Source: Patiria pectinifera
Taxonomy: Eukaryota > Echinodermata > Asteroidea > Valvatida > Asterinidae
Direction: 5' to 3'
NCBI GenBank assembly: GCA_029964075.1
Contig: CM057140.1
Location: 14,836,643 to 14,900,642, forward strand
Length of the DNA stretch: 64,000 nucleotides
Made by a program: the position numbers and the translations under genes. The notes beneath the pieces were generated by a model. That model was not told the DNA's origin. It did no database searches and saw only the letters and a program-made list of their open reading frames with translations. Shown here piece by piece: positions 48,730-61,436 of the stretch (its first letter is position 1; each line of letters begins with the position of its first letter).

Positions 48730-51700
48730 CGTGAGCTAAACACACACCAAATGAACTGTACATGCATTGAATAATTAAGTATAATAAACCGAAGACGAAC
48801 TCGAGATGCTTGCATAAAGAATAATTGTGACCGAGACCGAACTGCTAAGCTCAAATTAAATTGTTCATACCCGTAAACTAAAATACACGGCTGTCGAGGG
48901 CAATCGGTGCCGGTATAGAATTTATTCTCATTGGCGCCGTAACGAGGTCCAGAAGTTGGGTCCAATTCCCAAATGGGTCATTTCGTCTTTTTTTATGGCC
49001 AAATCATCTGATCTATGAAGGTCGCCGGCCTGTCTACATTGAGGTCACAACAACCTCGTAGAATTACAATGGTAAAACCAGACGGCATGGAGACTGAAAT
49101 GAGACTGTAAATGGGTATAAGAACGAACTTGGCCTTGGCTGCGCTTTGTGTCTGACAAATTATTGATTACAAGTTGTTGATCTTGATTTTCCAGGGACAA
49201 CCAGGTTGGATTTATAGACCTGCGGGTCATGGCATAGCTGACGGGTTTCATATATGAAATTAACAGTAAAATCAAGCGCAGAAAATCTGTACGTCCTATA
49301 AACGCCACTCCCAAATTTGGAGTCTAGTATTTCATGACCTTCACCATGATTTCTCGACTTCCACTTTTTTTTGTGAGAAATGGACCTGATTTTCATAATA
49401 TGCATTGTTGCGAGTCCAGTATAAAATCAGGTCCAATGTTGTTTCTGTGTTTGACGGAAATATTGAAACAAAAAACCTGCATTGGATCGGATGTGAATAT
49501 TTACGATACGGGTCAGTTTCCCTTAGGCCTGTGTGCGTGCGGAATACATCTGAGCATGCGCAAACAGTGACGTCAGCAATGTAACATGGCGCTAACGACT
49601 GTCACGATCGGAAGTCAAAGACCTGAGTGAGATCGTAACTCTGAAAAATGGTTGACTAGACATTTTTTTGGTAAAAAAAAATTCTTTATTTACGAGCGGA
49701 GGGAAATCGTCACGAGTTGTAAAACCTCGGCACACTGGAAGTATCAAATTGTCTTAAAATATTGTGAAAATACTCGTTCATTTTCTTCTATCTATTCGAA
49801 CCACTGCGTATCACTGCGTGGGCGTGGCCATGCGAAACACGAGGGAGATGAACTCCCAGCTGCACATGCGACCTTCCATATCATAATGAGGAACAACCCC
49901 CACCTTTGACTTTTTTAGTTACGCACATAATGTTAAATCGTTAATAAAATTTATTTATATAGCTTATTTATTCCAAAGACATAAGGCAGGAACTTCAACA
50001 GTGTCCCGCCGAACTTCGCCAACCTCATTTCGAGAAAAACGGCTTTGAAAAAAGGAAACGCAACGGCTGTGGAAAACGTTCTTCCGTTTCCAATTTTGGG
50101 GATATTTTTTTCCCAACAAAAATGCATAGTGTGAATCTTGGAAACCTTGTCTACTCAAAAATAAGAAAAAAACAATATTTATTTTGACTTGATTTTTCTT
50201 GTGTGTCCAACTTCAGGCGGTGATTACTCAAAACATGGTTTTGGGGGACATTCCTCATTTTGCCACAGTAGGTCACAAATTTGAATCACTATGTACAATT
50301 CTTAGAAGTGCTCACTTCGATTTTGTTTAATGAAGCAGGGTCAAGGTTTATCAATTTGACTTTAGAATAAAGCCAAGTTCCTCTCAGGAAAGAGGTTCCC
50401 ATAAATTAGGAATTTTTCCTGTTTTTTCCTTGTGGTCATTTCGCCTACTAAAGTTCCGTTTGCTAACTGTTAACCCATAAATCTCCCCGTTGATGTCACC
50501 TTTCGCCTTCAGTCTTGGCCCCGACTCAACCCTGATACCCTTGGGTGGATGCGCACCATCCGAGATCGTTTATCGTGAGAAATATTTCCTGACATTGTTT
50601 CTGAAACTGTGGAGATATTATAAGTCTCGAGTCCATTTTCTTCAAAGCTTAGGTAAAATTGACAAGTGTGAGTTAATTTAATTAATGCAATGAGTTGGTT
50701 GCTTTCTAATATCAAAAGTGAAAACCCTGTCGAAAGTGAAACTGAAGCAAACTCTACAGACCTATTGGATTCATTATTTCTTATACCAATGAACAAAAGC
50801 TCGTACCCCAAGGATGGCTGCAATGCGAGTGACCTACGTACAGTTTCTAATTTTCAAAATGAAAAAGTTATCGTGAGAGTTTTTCCTGACATTATTTGTT
50901 GAATTATATTTAAACATCAATCTATTTATATTGAAGTCTATGGTTGCCTCCTCCCATTTGTAACGTACCGTACCCTCCAATATGTTTGCATTGATAAGTT
51001 AGTATATCATTTTTATTCAAGCTGAATACGCAGACAATATTGGCTGAACAAACAATCAAATTATCTTCAAAGGTCAGTCTCGGGTCAGCCTGACCCAGAA
51101 AAGGCACTAAAACCAAAACGGTTGACCCTGTCTCAGAGAAAAAAACTACAAAAATTCCTGAGTCTTTTTTTTAAATTCTGATCGGCGGTGAATAAGAGCC
51201 CCGTGCATGGGGAGCATCGAGGGTCAGACTATTTCTAACTCGATTGAGTTGAAAGTTTTACAATGTCAAATGTTCACAGTATAGTATTTGGGTTGCTACC
51301 ATTCACAGGGGAAACTGGATCTCTTCACAGACCTCTCGCTTGGCAACATGCTTGACCCCCCACTGTGGGGGCGGGGTCAATGATGTGCCCAACCCAGCAG
51401 GCAAGCTGCATTCAGGACCTCGACTCTGAAAAAAATGGCATTTATTGGGTCATAATAGTTTTGCAGTTATGCCACTGAAGAATGAAAATACGCTTACAAA
51501 ATGGCAAATGGGTTAGGCATATACGAGCCACGACTTTTTTCTGATCTCTTTCAAAAGACAAAATGTATTGCCACATTCATACCAATATTTTTTTTATACC
51601 TATGGATTTTAGGGAACCATGCAACAAAAGGCTTTTAACTTTCTAAATATTCATATTTGGAAAAAAAGAAAGGAAAAGTCTTCTGTATAGATAGTCGATC

Positions 51701-54535
51701 TTTCGTTATGGAATATTTATACTATATTTATTAAAGAAATGCATGTAGTAATTTTTTTAACACATCATGGCTTTGAATATATCGTATTTATTTATCCGAA
51801 ATAAAAGAATGTCTTTTATCACATGAATTCCTTTTTAGGAATATGACTAGGTTAGCCAGAACCTTTCTTGATCCATCAACCCTTCGAAACACCTCCTGAC
51901 GTTCTATCCCAATTTTCAGAGGAATGAAGCGGGGTAATCTCCGAGACCACAGTGTTCAAGCCCTAGGCGCCGCGTCAGCTCTGACCGTCAATATTAATTT
52001 TTCTCGGCAGGACCTTGACGCGCCACACGCTGCTCTCTCAGCCAGTTTCGCTGAAGGATGCGAAGCGAGGCGATAATGGAATTTAGAACATTATATAGAA
52101 GCCCCGTTTTGAAAACTTGTTAATGACATAAAATCATTGAAGGACAGTGGCATAAATCATTTTACACAAAACACTGACCTAGTACTGCGTAATTTTGTGG
52201 TGTTTGCTCGTTAACCTTCGCGTACATCAAGCAAGCAGAATACTGTAAAACCGCTCGTAAACTATGTTCGGTCTCTGATTTATATTCAACAATACTGCTT
52301 GTAAAAATACACACATTCATGAAAGTATCCGAGATGTAATGTTAAATTCATTCGGTAATATCGATGATTTGTTGGTTAAGTCAATTTGAGGAAACTCAAA
52401 TTAATATTGTATTAAATAATAATTGACGACATAATATTTCAACCCATGTACATGTGAAGTTGAAGCGGAGAGTGCTGATTCGTTTAGGCACAGTTCACAT
52501 ACTCGAGTTGCACTTACACATGCTGAACATTCCCCGAGGGAGTGCTATGTTGTTTCTGTATCTTGACCTAGTCCTAACCCCATTTATCATCATTACCACA
52601 TCTGGAGGCTCTGGGTACCAGACGAGGCCTTGGGAATTGGCATGATACATTACATGCCTGCAGTGCATTTGGTATACGAGCGATCATGTGGTGACAAAAT
52701 TCGGAAAATACGGAGTTGTTAAAGGCGACAATTTTAATGTGCCTGGGCACCACATAATAAAGACACATAAGTTCGTGGCATGCACAGGAATCTTTTGACC
52801 GCTAAAATCTTGCGCCAAAGTCAGAGCAATTCGGGTATCAGACGACAGATTTCAAGAGATTTTCAATTTTAGTTGAACTTTCTGACACGCGCGATAGGCA
52901 GCACAAGTGCATCAAGAAAAGTTGATATTCGACCGAAATGTTATCCTTGCCATTTTGATTGATTGATTACAGAAAATTGTTCCATAACAAACCACTCAAA
53001 TAACGTCTGCCAGTTGAGCTGACAAAATATATTTTCTTGGACGTCTGGAGAAAAATACATTAAGTGTAAAAAAACACACCAAGTTCAACCCAGTTTGCAA
53101 GAAAAATACAGGGATTTTGATACAACGTAAACAAACAGTGATTGGATTCGCCTGGAGCAGTTGGTTTCGTTAGCCGAGCTCCGTCTGATGGTTTAAGGTT
53201 TTTTTGGCCGAGGAAACCCAAGAACTGTGGGTGTTTTCTGTCGACCAGTCAACTAACCCCGTCCGGCGGCTGAGACGAGGCGGATATTGGCTGCGTGGAT
53301 CGCCCGAGGCCCACGGGCGAAAATCGGGTAGATTACGGTCGCAATTCCAACTCTGCCCTTGTTTTGACGGAGTACTGTTTTTGTCAGAGCTCGAGAGAGC
53401 AGCCAACGCCCAGTGACGAGGCAGCAAAAGTTCCAGGATCGTTGAGAGAGGGACTGGGAACCAGTCTACCAGTGGCGGAGCTGTAGTAGCCTACGCTTGC
53501 TGCAAGAAAGAATAACACTTATTTCTTGAGCAGCTCTCAGGGAAGAGGAAGGGAAAGGAAGAAACATTGTGTAATACACCCACATCCTGTATGGAGCAAA
53601 ATAATAACGAGCGTTTAGATAGAAATCGTCAATTTATCAATATTTTTTTATCAGTATCTGTCTATCAAACAATAAAGGTATAACACCATGCAAAACGTTA
53701 ATTTCTTAATATACACTATATTTACAATGTAATAAACAACGTGACTGATGAATTATACGACAGTTATAAGTCTACATTCTAGCACAATCAATACACTATA
53801 AACTAGTATAAAGTATTACTACATTGTAATTTGAATCCAACATCGGTGACATTTTTAGCAATGAATGAACAATCTCATGAGCAAACCCAGAGACGTATAC
53901 CGAGCCGTCTTGGGATCTGTTTTCGTCCAGACCCATCGTAGTTCCCCGCTGGACATCTCAGCAGTCAACGTGTTATTATCAAAACCGAGACATTCCTCCC
54001 ACCGTGTGGATGGGACTAACCCCCACATCAACCCACCGCAAAAGTTCACATTCCTGAGTCCTTATGATCTAAAACAATATTTTCAGAAGATGTATTATGA
54101 TGCAAGTGACACGCCCCTCTACGGGTGTCCTACATCTGTATCCTCAGGCTGCAACGTAGGCTGGATTCAGCACTGCTAAAACTTTAAAAACAAAATTTTG
54201 GGGTATTTCATGTTGATTCTGCATGGACTCACAGACAAGCAGAACGGCTGGTTTCGTGTCAAATTTAAGGAATGAAACGTAGTCTTAACTGTAATTTTAC
54301 CCAACCCTACCATACTAATAATATCATGTACGATTTAACGTAAATAAGGTTAAAGTAGCAAAAGACAATGTTGATAAGGTATATCCATGGCATGCAGTGT
54401 CGTTCACATGACTGCCAAACCTTGAATTAAACTGAGTGAGGGCGAGGCGAAAACTTTGATTCCTTTTCACAATTTAACTTTCACTGTCAAATAAACTAAA
54501 GACCTTTCCATGCTTTCATAACATACACAAGCCCC
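48730..54535. other. Gene-poor region
   Basis: No frame with splice signals and a recognisable family was found. It holds a 13-bp inverted repeat (TGGACCTGATTTT, 49381-49393 with 49423-49435), a GC-rich inverted repeat near 51352-51380 (TTGACCCC/GGGGTCAA), a GC-richer block at about 53150-53480, and open frames near 53865-54179 on both strands that I could not support. Confidence 0.5.
49381..49435. repeat. 13-bp perfect inverted repeat
   Basis: TGGACCTGATTTT and its exact complement AAAATCAGGTCCA are separated by 29 bp. It could be a fold-back element or a structured RNA. Confidence 0.7.
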
Positions 54536-54760
54536 CATGGGCGTCGCGAAGGGGGTCGGGGGTTGGCCCCCCCCCCGGAAAAGCGAAAAAAGAAAGAAAG
54601 AAAAAAGAGGCGCGAAGTCATATTGCTGTTAATTTAATGGGTTGGGAGGGGGGAATGTCCCCCCACCCACCGTCGTCGATAAATGATAAATCGAGAATAT
54701 GCTGGAAAAGTGCAGGGCTTAACCAACCCCCTCTAGAAAAAAATCCTGGCGACGCCCATG
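54536..54760. mobile_element. MITE, CATGGGCGTCGC family, perfect TIRs and 8-bp duplication
   Basis: The ends CATGGGCGTCGC and GCGACGCCCATG are perfect complements. The octamer CAAGCCCC flanks both sides (54528-54535 and 54761-54768). The interior shares AAGTCATATTGC(T/A)GTTAAT with the copies at 43600 and 34120. It has no coding capacity. Confidence 0.88.
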
Positions 54761-55476
54761 CAAGCCCCTTTTCTTCGTGACTAGAAATCGTAAATTAAAT
54801 CTTTTCTTGGCTTTCTTCCCAAGTAAAAAAAATGGATTTATTGTCCAGAGCAGATCTGGTTTCGGATCAGTCACTGTTTTTGACACGCGGACGTCCGTTC
54901 GCAACTCCTCTGACGATAATAGTCATTAGAGGTCATTTCCGATGTTTTCCAGGTCTGTTGTGTGTCAAAATAAAAGCCTTGGGTTTCTACAAAGTGAGAT
55001 TTGGACCTCGGGGCATTGGAGTCAAAGTAAATTTCTAGGGCAAGCGGTGAGAAATGACGAAGCAGCTAATTCGAAAATGATTCAAAGAAAAGAGTTTCAA
55101 ACAGGGGCAGGCTGGAGTATGTTTTTGGTAAGACGTCAATTATTTTGTGACATTAAAATAAAATGCGAAATTCCTGCCGATAGCTTATACAATTCCGAAT
55201 CACTGTGCTTCCTAGTAATACCATATTATTTTGCCAAAAGGTCGAACAATTACTAATTACTTAGTAACCTGACAACAAATCTAAATTCCTAAAAGTGCAT
55301 GATTTGGTAATGCAAATTAATTTTTAAAATCTCATTTAGCATTATTTAATTGTACAACTACATGTATATATTATGTATACACCTGTGGTCTTAATTCAAG
55401 GCCCATGTAAATTGAGGCTCCCCTGGTAAAACAACGCACATTCCACAACATCGAGTTTGGAATTCTTATTACAGCA

Positions 55477-55620
55477 CAAGGCGGCTATACCCAAAAAGGA
55501 AATTGTGTCGTCAACCAATTTTGGAAACCCAGAGTAACCTTGGATGGTTCAAGTTTTTGCGCTACTAGACTACGTGGCTGGACAAGCCAGGGGACGAAGT
55601 TTTATGGGTGTCGTAAATAA
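55477..55620 (+). other. Possible terminal exon of an unknown Cys-containing protein
   Basis: After an acceptor-like TTATTACAG at 55476 a frame reads QGGYTQKGNCVVNQFWK, continues with SSFCATRLRGWTSQG and ends FYGCRK and stop. Composition looks protein-like (three Cys, several Trp/Tyr), but no upstream exon was found. Chance remains a real possibility. Confidence 0.2.
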
Positions 55621-56687
55621 CTGTCCCACAGTCGAACATAAGTAGCGGCAGGGCAGATGAACAACCTAAAATAAAACTGTCTAAAAATACATCTACACCA
55701 AGTTAGATTTGACTAGAAAACGGTCCATCTTGCACCCAGCTGACTGCAGCGAGGACCAGCTGAGTGCAGGTTGGACTGTTTACTAGTCAAATTTAACTAC
55801 AGTGTATTCAGACTATTCAGAGTGCACTCGGTTCAAAATTTAAGCATTTCTATTTTAAAACTGTACGCATCTAAAAAGTACTCTATTGCATTTGACTAGC
55901 TACCAGCGATCATTCATCAGACCCCAAAGGACAACATTAAAAAGAAAGCTTAAAGAAACATTTCGACTCCGGGAATTGAACTACAATAACATGGCTAGCA
56001 AAACCAAACAAAATTGAGTGCTTCTTTTATCAAAAAGGTGAACGAACGGAGCAACACAGGTCGTGTTGAAAGTTGCTTGCAAGATAAACTCTGCAAAATG
56101 CTAAGTGACGAAAAATAATGAGTAACTTCCTCCCAAGAGACCTTTCTTTAAGTTTGAAACAAGATGAAGCATCGCTGGATACTTGATGATGAGGTGGAAC
56201 TTGGGATTTTACAGGAATGGTAACTAAATCAAACGGATAGACTGTGAATTGATCATTTTGTAAAGCCTTTCTGAAGTAAAACTAAGTCTTTTTTCAGTTA
56301 TGCGGGACGTGCATGTTCACAGTCTCCGCCCCTTTTCAGCACTCTTGTTTCGCTCCATCTGTTGCGAAATTCTACTTAATTACAACTTTCCAACAACTAA
56401 GCCCGGTGTTTTGAAGAAAAGAATTAAGCCAGGAAAACCTCGATCAAGCTTAGACGACATTTCCATAGAACTGGAAACATTAATAAGATAACAGCACGAC
56501 TTCAACGAGGATAGCAATTCTCAAAACACCGCTACTTTGTCTCTGTACACTAAACACTTAATTGTTCGTAGACAAAAGTGAATAATATGGATCTTCATAT
56601 TTCTGTACACTGTAAATTCTAACATACATTTGAATGGTTATCAACAATATCATTTCTTTTCAAACGAAACGCTACCATAAATGATCA
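55621..56687. other. Downstream flank of the PRSS23-like gene
   Basis: No gene was recognised. It contains the 3' flank of the minus-strand PRSS23-like gene; no AATAAA-type signal was found within 100 nt of its stop. Confidence 0.4.
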
Positions 56688-57872
56688 TCATCCTTTGCAA
56701 TCGCCATATTCCCCCGTAACCCAGAAACAAATCTGGGCGAATTTTAGAGGCGTGATACGCATGGCAAAGTTCTGTTCCTCTTTTAGACCGAGGGAGTTCA
56801 CGAAGGACGTCAAACCTCCGAAAAGACCGATGACTTTCCTCGACCATCCCCCACCCTCGGGGTCCCACTGACGGACGTACACCCCAGCCCCGATGCTAGG
56901 CGGCTCCCCGTCGCACTGTTGGTAAAACAGCTCCTGGGTGCCATCCGTCACGGTGCAGAATCGGTAAAACAACTTGGGCTGATCGGCGATGTCGAAGGAG
57001 GAGAAATGAACCATGGTACCGACGGGTACGTTGCCCGTGTCTCCCATACCGACTTCAAGATGTTCCCTCTCCGGGCTTCTCTTTAGCATGATGACAGCGT
57101 AATCTTTGTCCAGAGGCAGCAGGTTGTTCTTCTTGTTGTTGGTCCAGTCGTACGGGAGGTATACCTTATCCGCTCGGATCCAGATGAAGGAACGCTCGTA
57201 AGCCTCACGAGGATCCTCCGCCTGTGGTATCGTCTTCCGTTCCCGTCTAAACCCAGCCTTGAGATCTTTGACTTTCACGATGTACCGCTTCCCGTTGTGC
57301 AGACAGTGAGCAGAGGTCATAACGTGCTGAGGCGAGATCAGTACCCCAGTACACCCGGTGGACAACTTGACGGCAGCAGAGAAGGGGTACGTGGTGAGGT
57401 ACTTGGCGATATTCACCTCGAACCTCGTGTCGAAATCAAAGACAGCTCGCCTCCTCCGAACCTTCCCATCCCCCTGCCTCCCAGCACTGCGCCTCCATTC
57501 ATTGATGTACTCCACCATTTGTTCCTGGACCCGTAGTCTCGTCAACGTCCTGGTGCCGTTCGGGTAGACGGTCTCAAACGCTAGGGTGTCCTCGGCATCT
57601 TGAACGGTGTAGTTCCTCGACGCCTCCGATTCCTCACACTCCTCTCCGCAGTATAAACTAATCTTGTCATTTTCTCTTTCATCTTCTGCCTCTGTCGATT
57701 CCTCGTTGTCCTCCTCCAATAGCGTGTTCTCGATTACAGCCGGGAAGCCTGCACCTTTGGGAAGTTGAAAGTTGTGCCATTTCTCCACAGCCAACTGCAA
57801 AGGTTCCCCGTGGCAGCATAAAACCACTACCGATGTGACGAAAGCCACACATACAACATTCATGTTAACCAT
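56688..57872 (-). CDS. PRSS23: PRSS23-like serine-protease homologue, single exon, catalytic Ser replaced
   Basis: An intact 394-aa frame without introns, as in vertebrate PRSS23, has a signal peptide (residues 1-22) and an acidic propeptide with Cys75/Cys79. A furin-type RRRR (139-142) precedes AVFDFDTRF. The protease domain shows KLSTGCTGVLISPQHVMTSAHC with His189, DKDYAVIMLK with Asp257, and FYQQCDGEPPSIGAGVYVR, where PRSS23 has the nucleophile in GASGSG. Here that position is Ile327, with Ser326 just before it. C-terminal RITPLKFAQICFWVTGEYGDC is strongly family-like. PRSS23 is a secreted protein tied to matrix and valve development in vertebrates. The Ser-to-Ile change suggests an inactive pseudoprotease, as is argued for PRSS35. 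Confidence 0.93.
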   Translation of the reverse strand: MVNMNVVCVAFVTSVVVLCCHGEPLQLAVEKWHNFQLPKGAGFPAVIENTLLEEDNEESTEAEDERENDKISLYCGEECEESEASRNYTVQDAEDTLAFETVYPNGTRTLTRLRVQEQMVEYINEWRRSAGRQGDGKVRRRRAVFDFDTRFEVNIAKYLTTYPFSAAVKLSTGCTGVLISPQHVMTSAHCLHNGKRYIVKVKDLKAGFRRERKTIPQAEDPREAYERSFIWIRADKVYLPYDWTNNKKNNLLPLDKDYAVIMLKRSPEREHLEVGMGDTGNVPVGTMVHFSSFDIADQPKLFYRFCTVTDGTQELFYQQCDGEPPSIGAGVYVRQWDPEGGGWSRKVIGLFGGLTSFVNSLGLKEEQNFAMRITPLKFAQICFWVTGEYGDCKG

Positions 57873-58773
57873 CGTGCTGCGGCTATAGTTTCCTCAAAGC
57901 AATCAAACGGCTCATCACTAGTACACTGCGGCAATTCTGTGATGACAACACACGGTGCGGCTGGGGTAATTTACACTAACCTCAGGAGGTGGGTCACCCT
58001 CTTATTCCAAGGTGTAGATGATTCATATTTTTGGCGACAACCGTTGGCTCATCTCCAAAAATGTTTCTTCAGTTTGTCGTGCAGTTCACAGACGCGTAGC
58101 TCGTCCAAAGAGTGGTGTGCGGATCATGTGCTGCACTGCAGGAACGCGTCTGCACTGCTTATTGCCAGACACACGGCCTCCAATTGTGCCAAATAATTCC
58201 TTCTTCTTGCACTCCAGTTGGTCTGTTTTCCCAGCTGAACTGGAGCAGACAGGCTGACTGATTTCATCAGCGCGTCACCCGTTTGACTCCTCCCACTTGA
58301 TTCATAAAAAAATACGTGCATTCCAATTGGTCGCCTTTCGCCTTGACGCGCTGTAAGCAACTTGAACGAGGGATGTCTATGATATGAATACATGGCTAAT
58401 GAATAATGAATGTCTTTGTGACATACCTGGTCGGCAGGAGCCGTGGAGAGCGTCTGACCTTCAAGATTCCAACAATAAACAATTCAATTCTCCCAAGAAT
58501 GTCCAGGATGTAAAAATCGGCATTTTTTTATCCGGAAAACTGAAGACCAAAGTGATATCAACAACGTTTGAGCACTTTGGAACCAGACAAGAAAGAAGTC
58601 AACAAACGAACGCATTTTAAAATCTTAAAACTTTTGCCAACTAAGGATTTATAAATCAACATGTCTCTTATTTCAAATTTATCTTGCCTACAGTAAAATA
58701 GGATAGATCATCAGCCAAATCAGCTGTGATTTCATAGAAAAAGATGTTCAAAGAGGAACAGGTGGGGAGTCAG
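57873..58773. other. Upstream region of the PRSS23-like gene
   Basis: No exon is supported. The promoter of the minus-strand PRSS23-like gene should lie here, but no TATA or CCAAT arrangement stands out. Confidence 0.4.
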
Positions 58774-58930
58774 GTTGGCGTAGCGGTACTTTCCTTGCCT
58801 TCCACCACCGTGACCCGGGTTCGAATCCCGCCTGGGTCAATATGTGATTGCTGGGTTTCAGTCCCTACCTGATTCCGTGGGTTTTCCCTAGCATCTTCAA
58901 GTTCTAGGCTTTTCATCCCACTGTCTTGGT
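58774..58930 (+). mobile_element. tRNA-derived SINE
   Basis: TTGGCGTAGCGGTACTTTCC (A box) is followed by GTGACCCGGGTTCGAATCCC (B box), then a body containing CAGTCCCTACCTGATTCCGT and GGGTTTTCCC. A minus-strand relative lies at 32925-33092. No simple 3' tail is clear. Confidence 0.7.
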
Positions 58931-59786
58931 GTGATGTTTGCCCTGGGGTGCTTTGCCGACTATATGATACATATACAGGTTCCAACAGTTCGGAATCTAC
59001 AAGGGCTTCTTAAAATTTGAGCCAATAAGTGCATGGAGGCCTTACAACAAAATAACATTATGTTCTGGTTCATGCACTGGCTCATCATACTCGAAACGTA
59101 ATGAACTTTCCACACCTTCAGCGAAAATGCCAGGAAATTACGCATACTGCAGAGGGCGCGGTACGGTCAGTTTTTGTTCCTCTTGCTGCGCGAGTCGTGA
59201 AGTTCATTGTGAACCCCTTGGGAACTCCGAAAACTTCTGTGTTTTGATTCAGTTGGGCGCACACTCATATGAAGCGAACGACAGCAAGTCTCCGTCAAGT
59301 TTATAGTCGCGATGAAAGGGCGCCCCCAACCGAATAGCGATATCGCAAGATTCCGCGGGTGCATTTATAACAATAAATTTGCATCTTTTATAGAAATTTC
59401 GGATTCCGTTTTTTTATAGACTGGATATAGTTTTAAAAAGTAAAAAAAAAAAAAATGGAACGCAAAGCGCGTTCATACCAAAATTTTTTTGTGCGGAAAG
59501 AATTATATGATTGCGCTCGCGCGCACAACCATTAAATACAGCGCATAATCTGTTTTCGTTCGACACCTACTGCACGCACTTCAGCTTATTAGAACTTAAC
59601 TAGCGACAATGGTCTGACCATGGTCTGACGGATCTTGCCCAACTCAGTTTGGAAATAAAATTGTGTCTTGAAATAGTCATCATGTCGAGCATGTTCATGT
59701 CGTCTCGGATGTTGGGAGCACAGATCTTGAGAAATCCTTCGTTTTGCAAGGTATGGGTTCTGTAGTAATTACCGTTAAAAAAACTT

Positions 59787-60162
59787 AGCCTTGAATACAA
59801 GGCTGTGTCAGTGTGTGTGTGTCATGGTGTGATAATATTATCTGCTGATCCGTCTTGGTCGTACTACGAAGCCCACAGCCCATGGTCCGACACTGGTGGC
59901 AGGACAGTAGGACCACTTGATTGAACCATGGAGCTATATAGCTCCATGATTCAACTGTAACTTCCGGGTTTTGCTGTTATAGAATGAGTTGTTATACGAT
60001 CAAACGGATCTGGGGCCTGGGCCCTCATGGTCTGAGCTATGGTGTGACTGTGAGCAGACTTAGTGACGTAATAATATAGATCCGTTCGATCGGTACCGGG
60101 TATGAGGGTAGGATACACACGGCCAGCGATGATCGCACTTACACGGCCTTGCATTCAAGGCT
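59787..60162. mobile_element. 376-bp fold-back MITE with palindromic TIRs
   Basis: The left end GCCTTGAATACAAGGC and the right end GCCTTGCATTCAAGGC belong to matching inverted termini of about 22 bp with two mismatches, and each end is itself nearly palindromic. TA flanks both sides. Inside, a 20-bp perfect palindrome (ATGGAGCTATATAGCTCCAT, about 59930-59949) is bracketed by TTGAA/TTCAA. TA duplication fits Tc1/mariner or similar, but the assignment is open. Confidence 0.6.
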
Positions 60163-61436
60163 ATCATATTGAACTATGAAAAACCCATATTGGATAGTAT
60201 AAATTTTGTGCTGAACCGTTTGAGCCATTTTGTTCCGAGTGCGTTATTGTATTTCGAACTAGACAGACCGTACCGTTTTTCGTACGTGGTTAGTCACCTA
60301 TTCACTTGTTTCGCGAGCCTAGGCCTCGGTCTACCCTTAACTTAGTAGGCCTATTTGTCATAGGGAAAATGAGTTAAGAATGTTTAATAGTAACGTTAGG
60401 CTTTGTCAACTATCACCGAAAAACTGTAGCCTAAACTACACGTGCACATGCACAAATAATATTATAGCCTAAAACGATACTTTATAATTATATACACCGA
60501 TCTAGATCAGAACGGTCTTTCAGTTTCAGAAGCCTATATATAATATGCAACATTACCGGCCGCGACCGGCTTATTTACTGCATTTATAGATAGTCAATAA
60601 AAAGATCTGATGATTTGCTCTTACTATAGGCCTACCGACCTATATATAGCAAAAACCTTATCAGTTCGAAGTACCAGACTTCGAACATTATATTAATAAA
60701 CTTGTTTTTAGCAGTGAAAAAGGTTCATAAGTAGGGCTATTGTAAATCTCGACATCAATTTATTGGAGAGGAGTGTGTTGCTCAGAAAGCAAATCGATTT
60801 GAGGTTACATTTAAAATCCCGTTTTGATTTAAACATATACGTTCAAAAACTTTGACAAAAAACTTGCTTCGATTTTCAGCAAATAAACTTCGCGCTCAAA
60901 TGTCGCGGCCTCTGCAGAATGACAGTGCGCCCTCAACGTCACCAAACCGAGCAGCCACACTCGAGTTCCTTAAATCATCAGCGGCTTGAAGCCTTACGGT
61001 CACCCGCTTTCAACAAGGTACATTTTTAGAGAACTATACACGTGAAGAATGAAGTTTGTTTACTAATTCTGAAAGAACTCAAAACAGTCCCGACCTTATT
61101 TACACTTCAACCCCCCCCCCCCCAAAGCGCTTGACCCCACCCACACCCGATCCATGCAAGCTGCACATGAACACTTTCTAACGTTTGACACAGAAATTTA
61201 ACATGATGGTCCAAGAAAAATGAAGGTATTTATATCAACAGGAATATAACCTCTAAAAAGGTATTCGTACAACTTACCAACAAATGACCATAAAACCGGT
61301 TGCAAAACACTTCCCTGGACCCTGGATGAAATTTGCGTACGTGCGGCACGTGTCAAGAAAAACCAAAACATTTATTTTTGACGCCTGGGAATAGTCTGAA
61401 ACCTAGACTCAAAACCGGATCGCGGTAATCCGTTGT
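60163..61436. other. Upstream region of the malic enzyme gene
   Basis: No exon is supported. It contains a poly-C run at 61112-61125 and one AGTGCGCCCTC (60926-60936). The malic enzyme promoter should lie within it. Confidence 0.4.

Noticed and set aside
53855-54179. Overlapping frames on both strands (104 aa plus, 64 aa minus)
   Set aside because: Both look protein-like in part, but no neighbouring exon, domain or promoter supports either; the Trp-rich minus frame is in a poor splice context.
54832-55256. Two plus-strand frames of 68 and 104 aa
   Set aside because: No domain, signal peptide or splice support; composition is like surrounding non-coding DNA.
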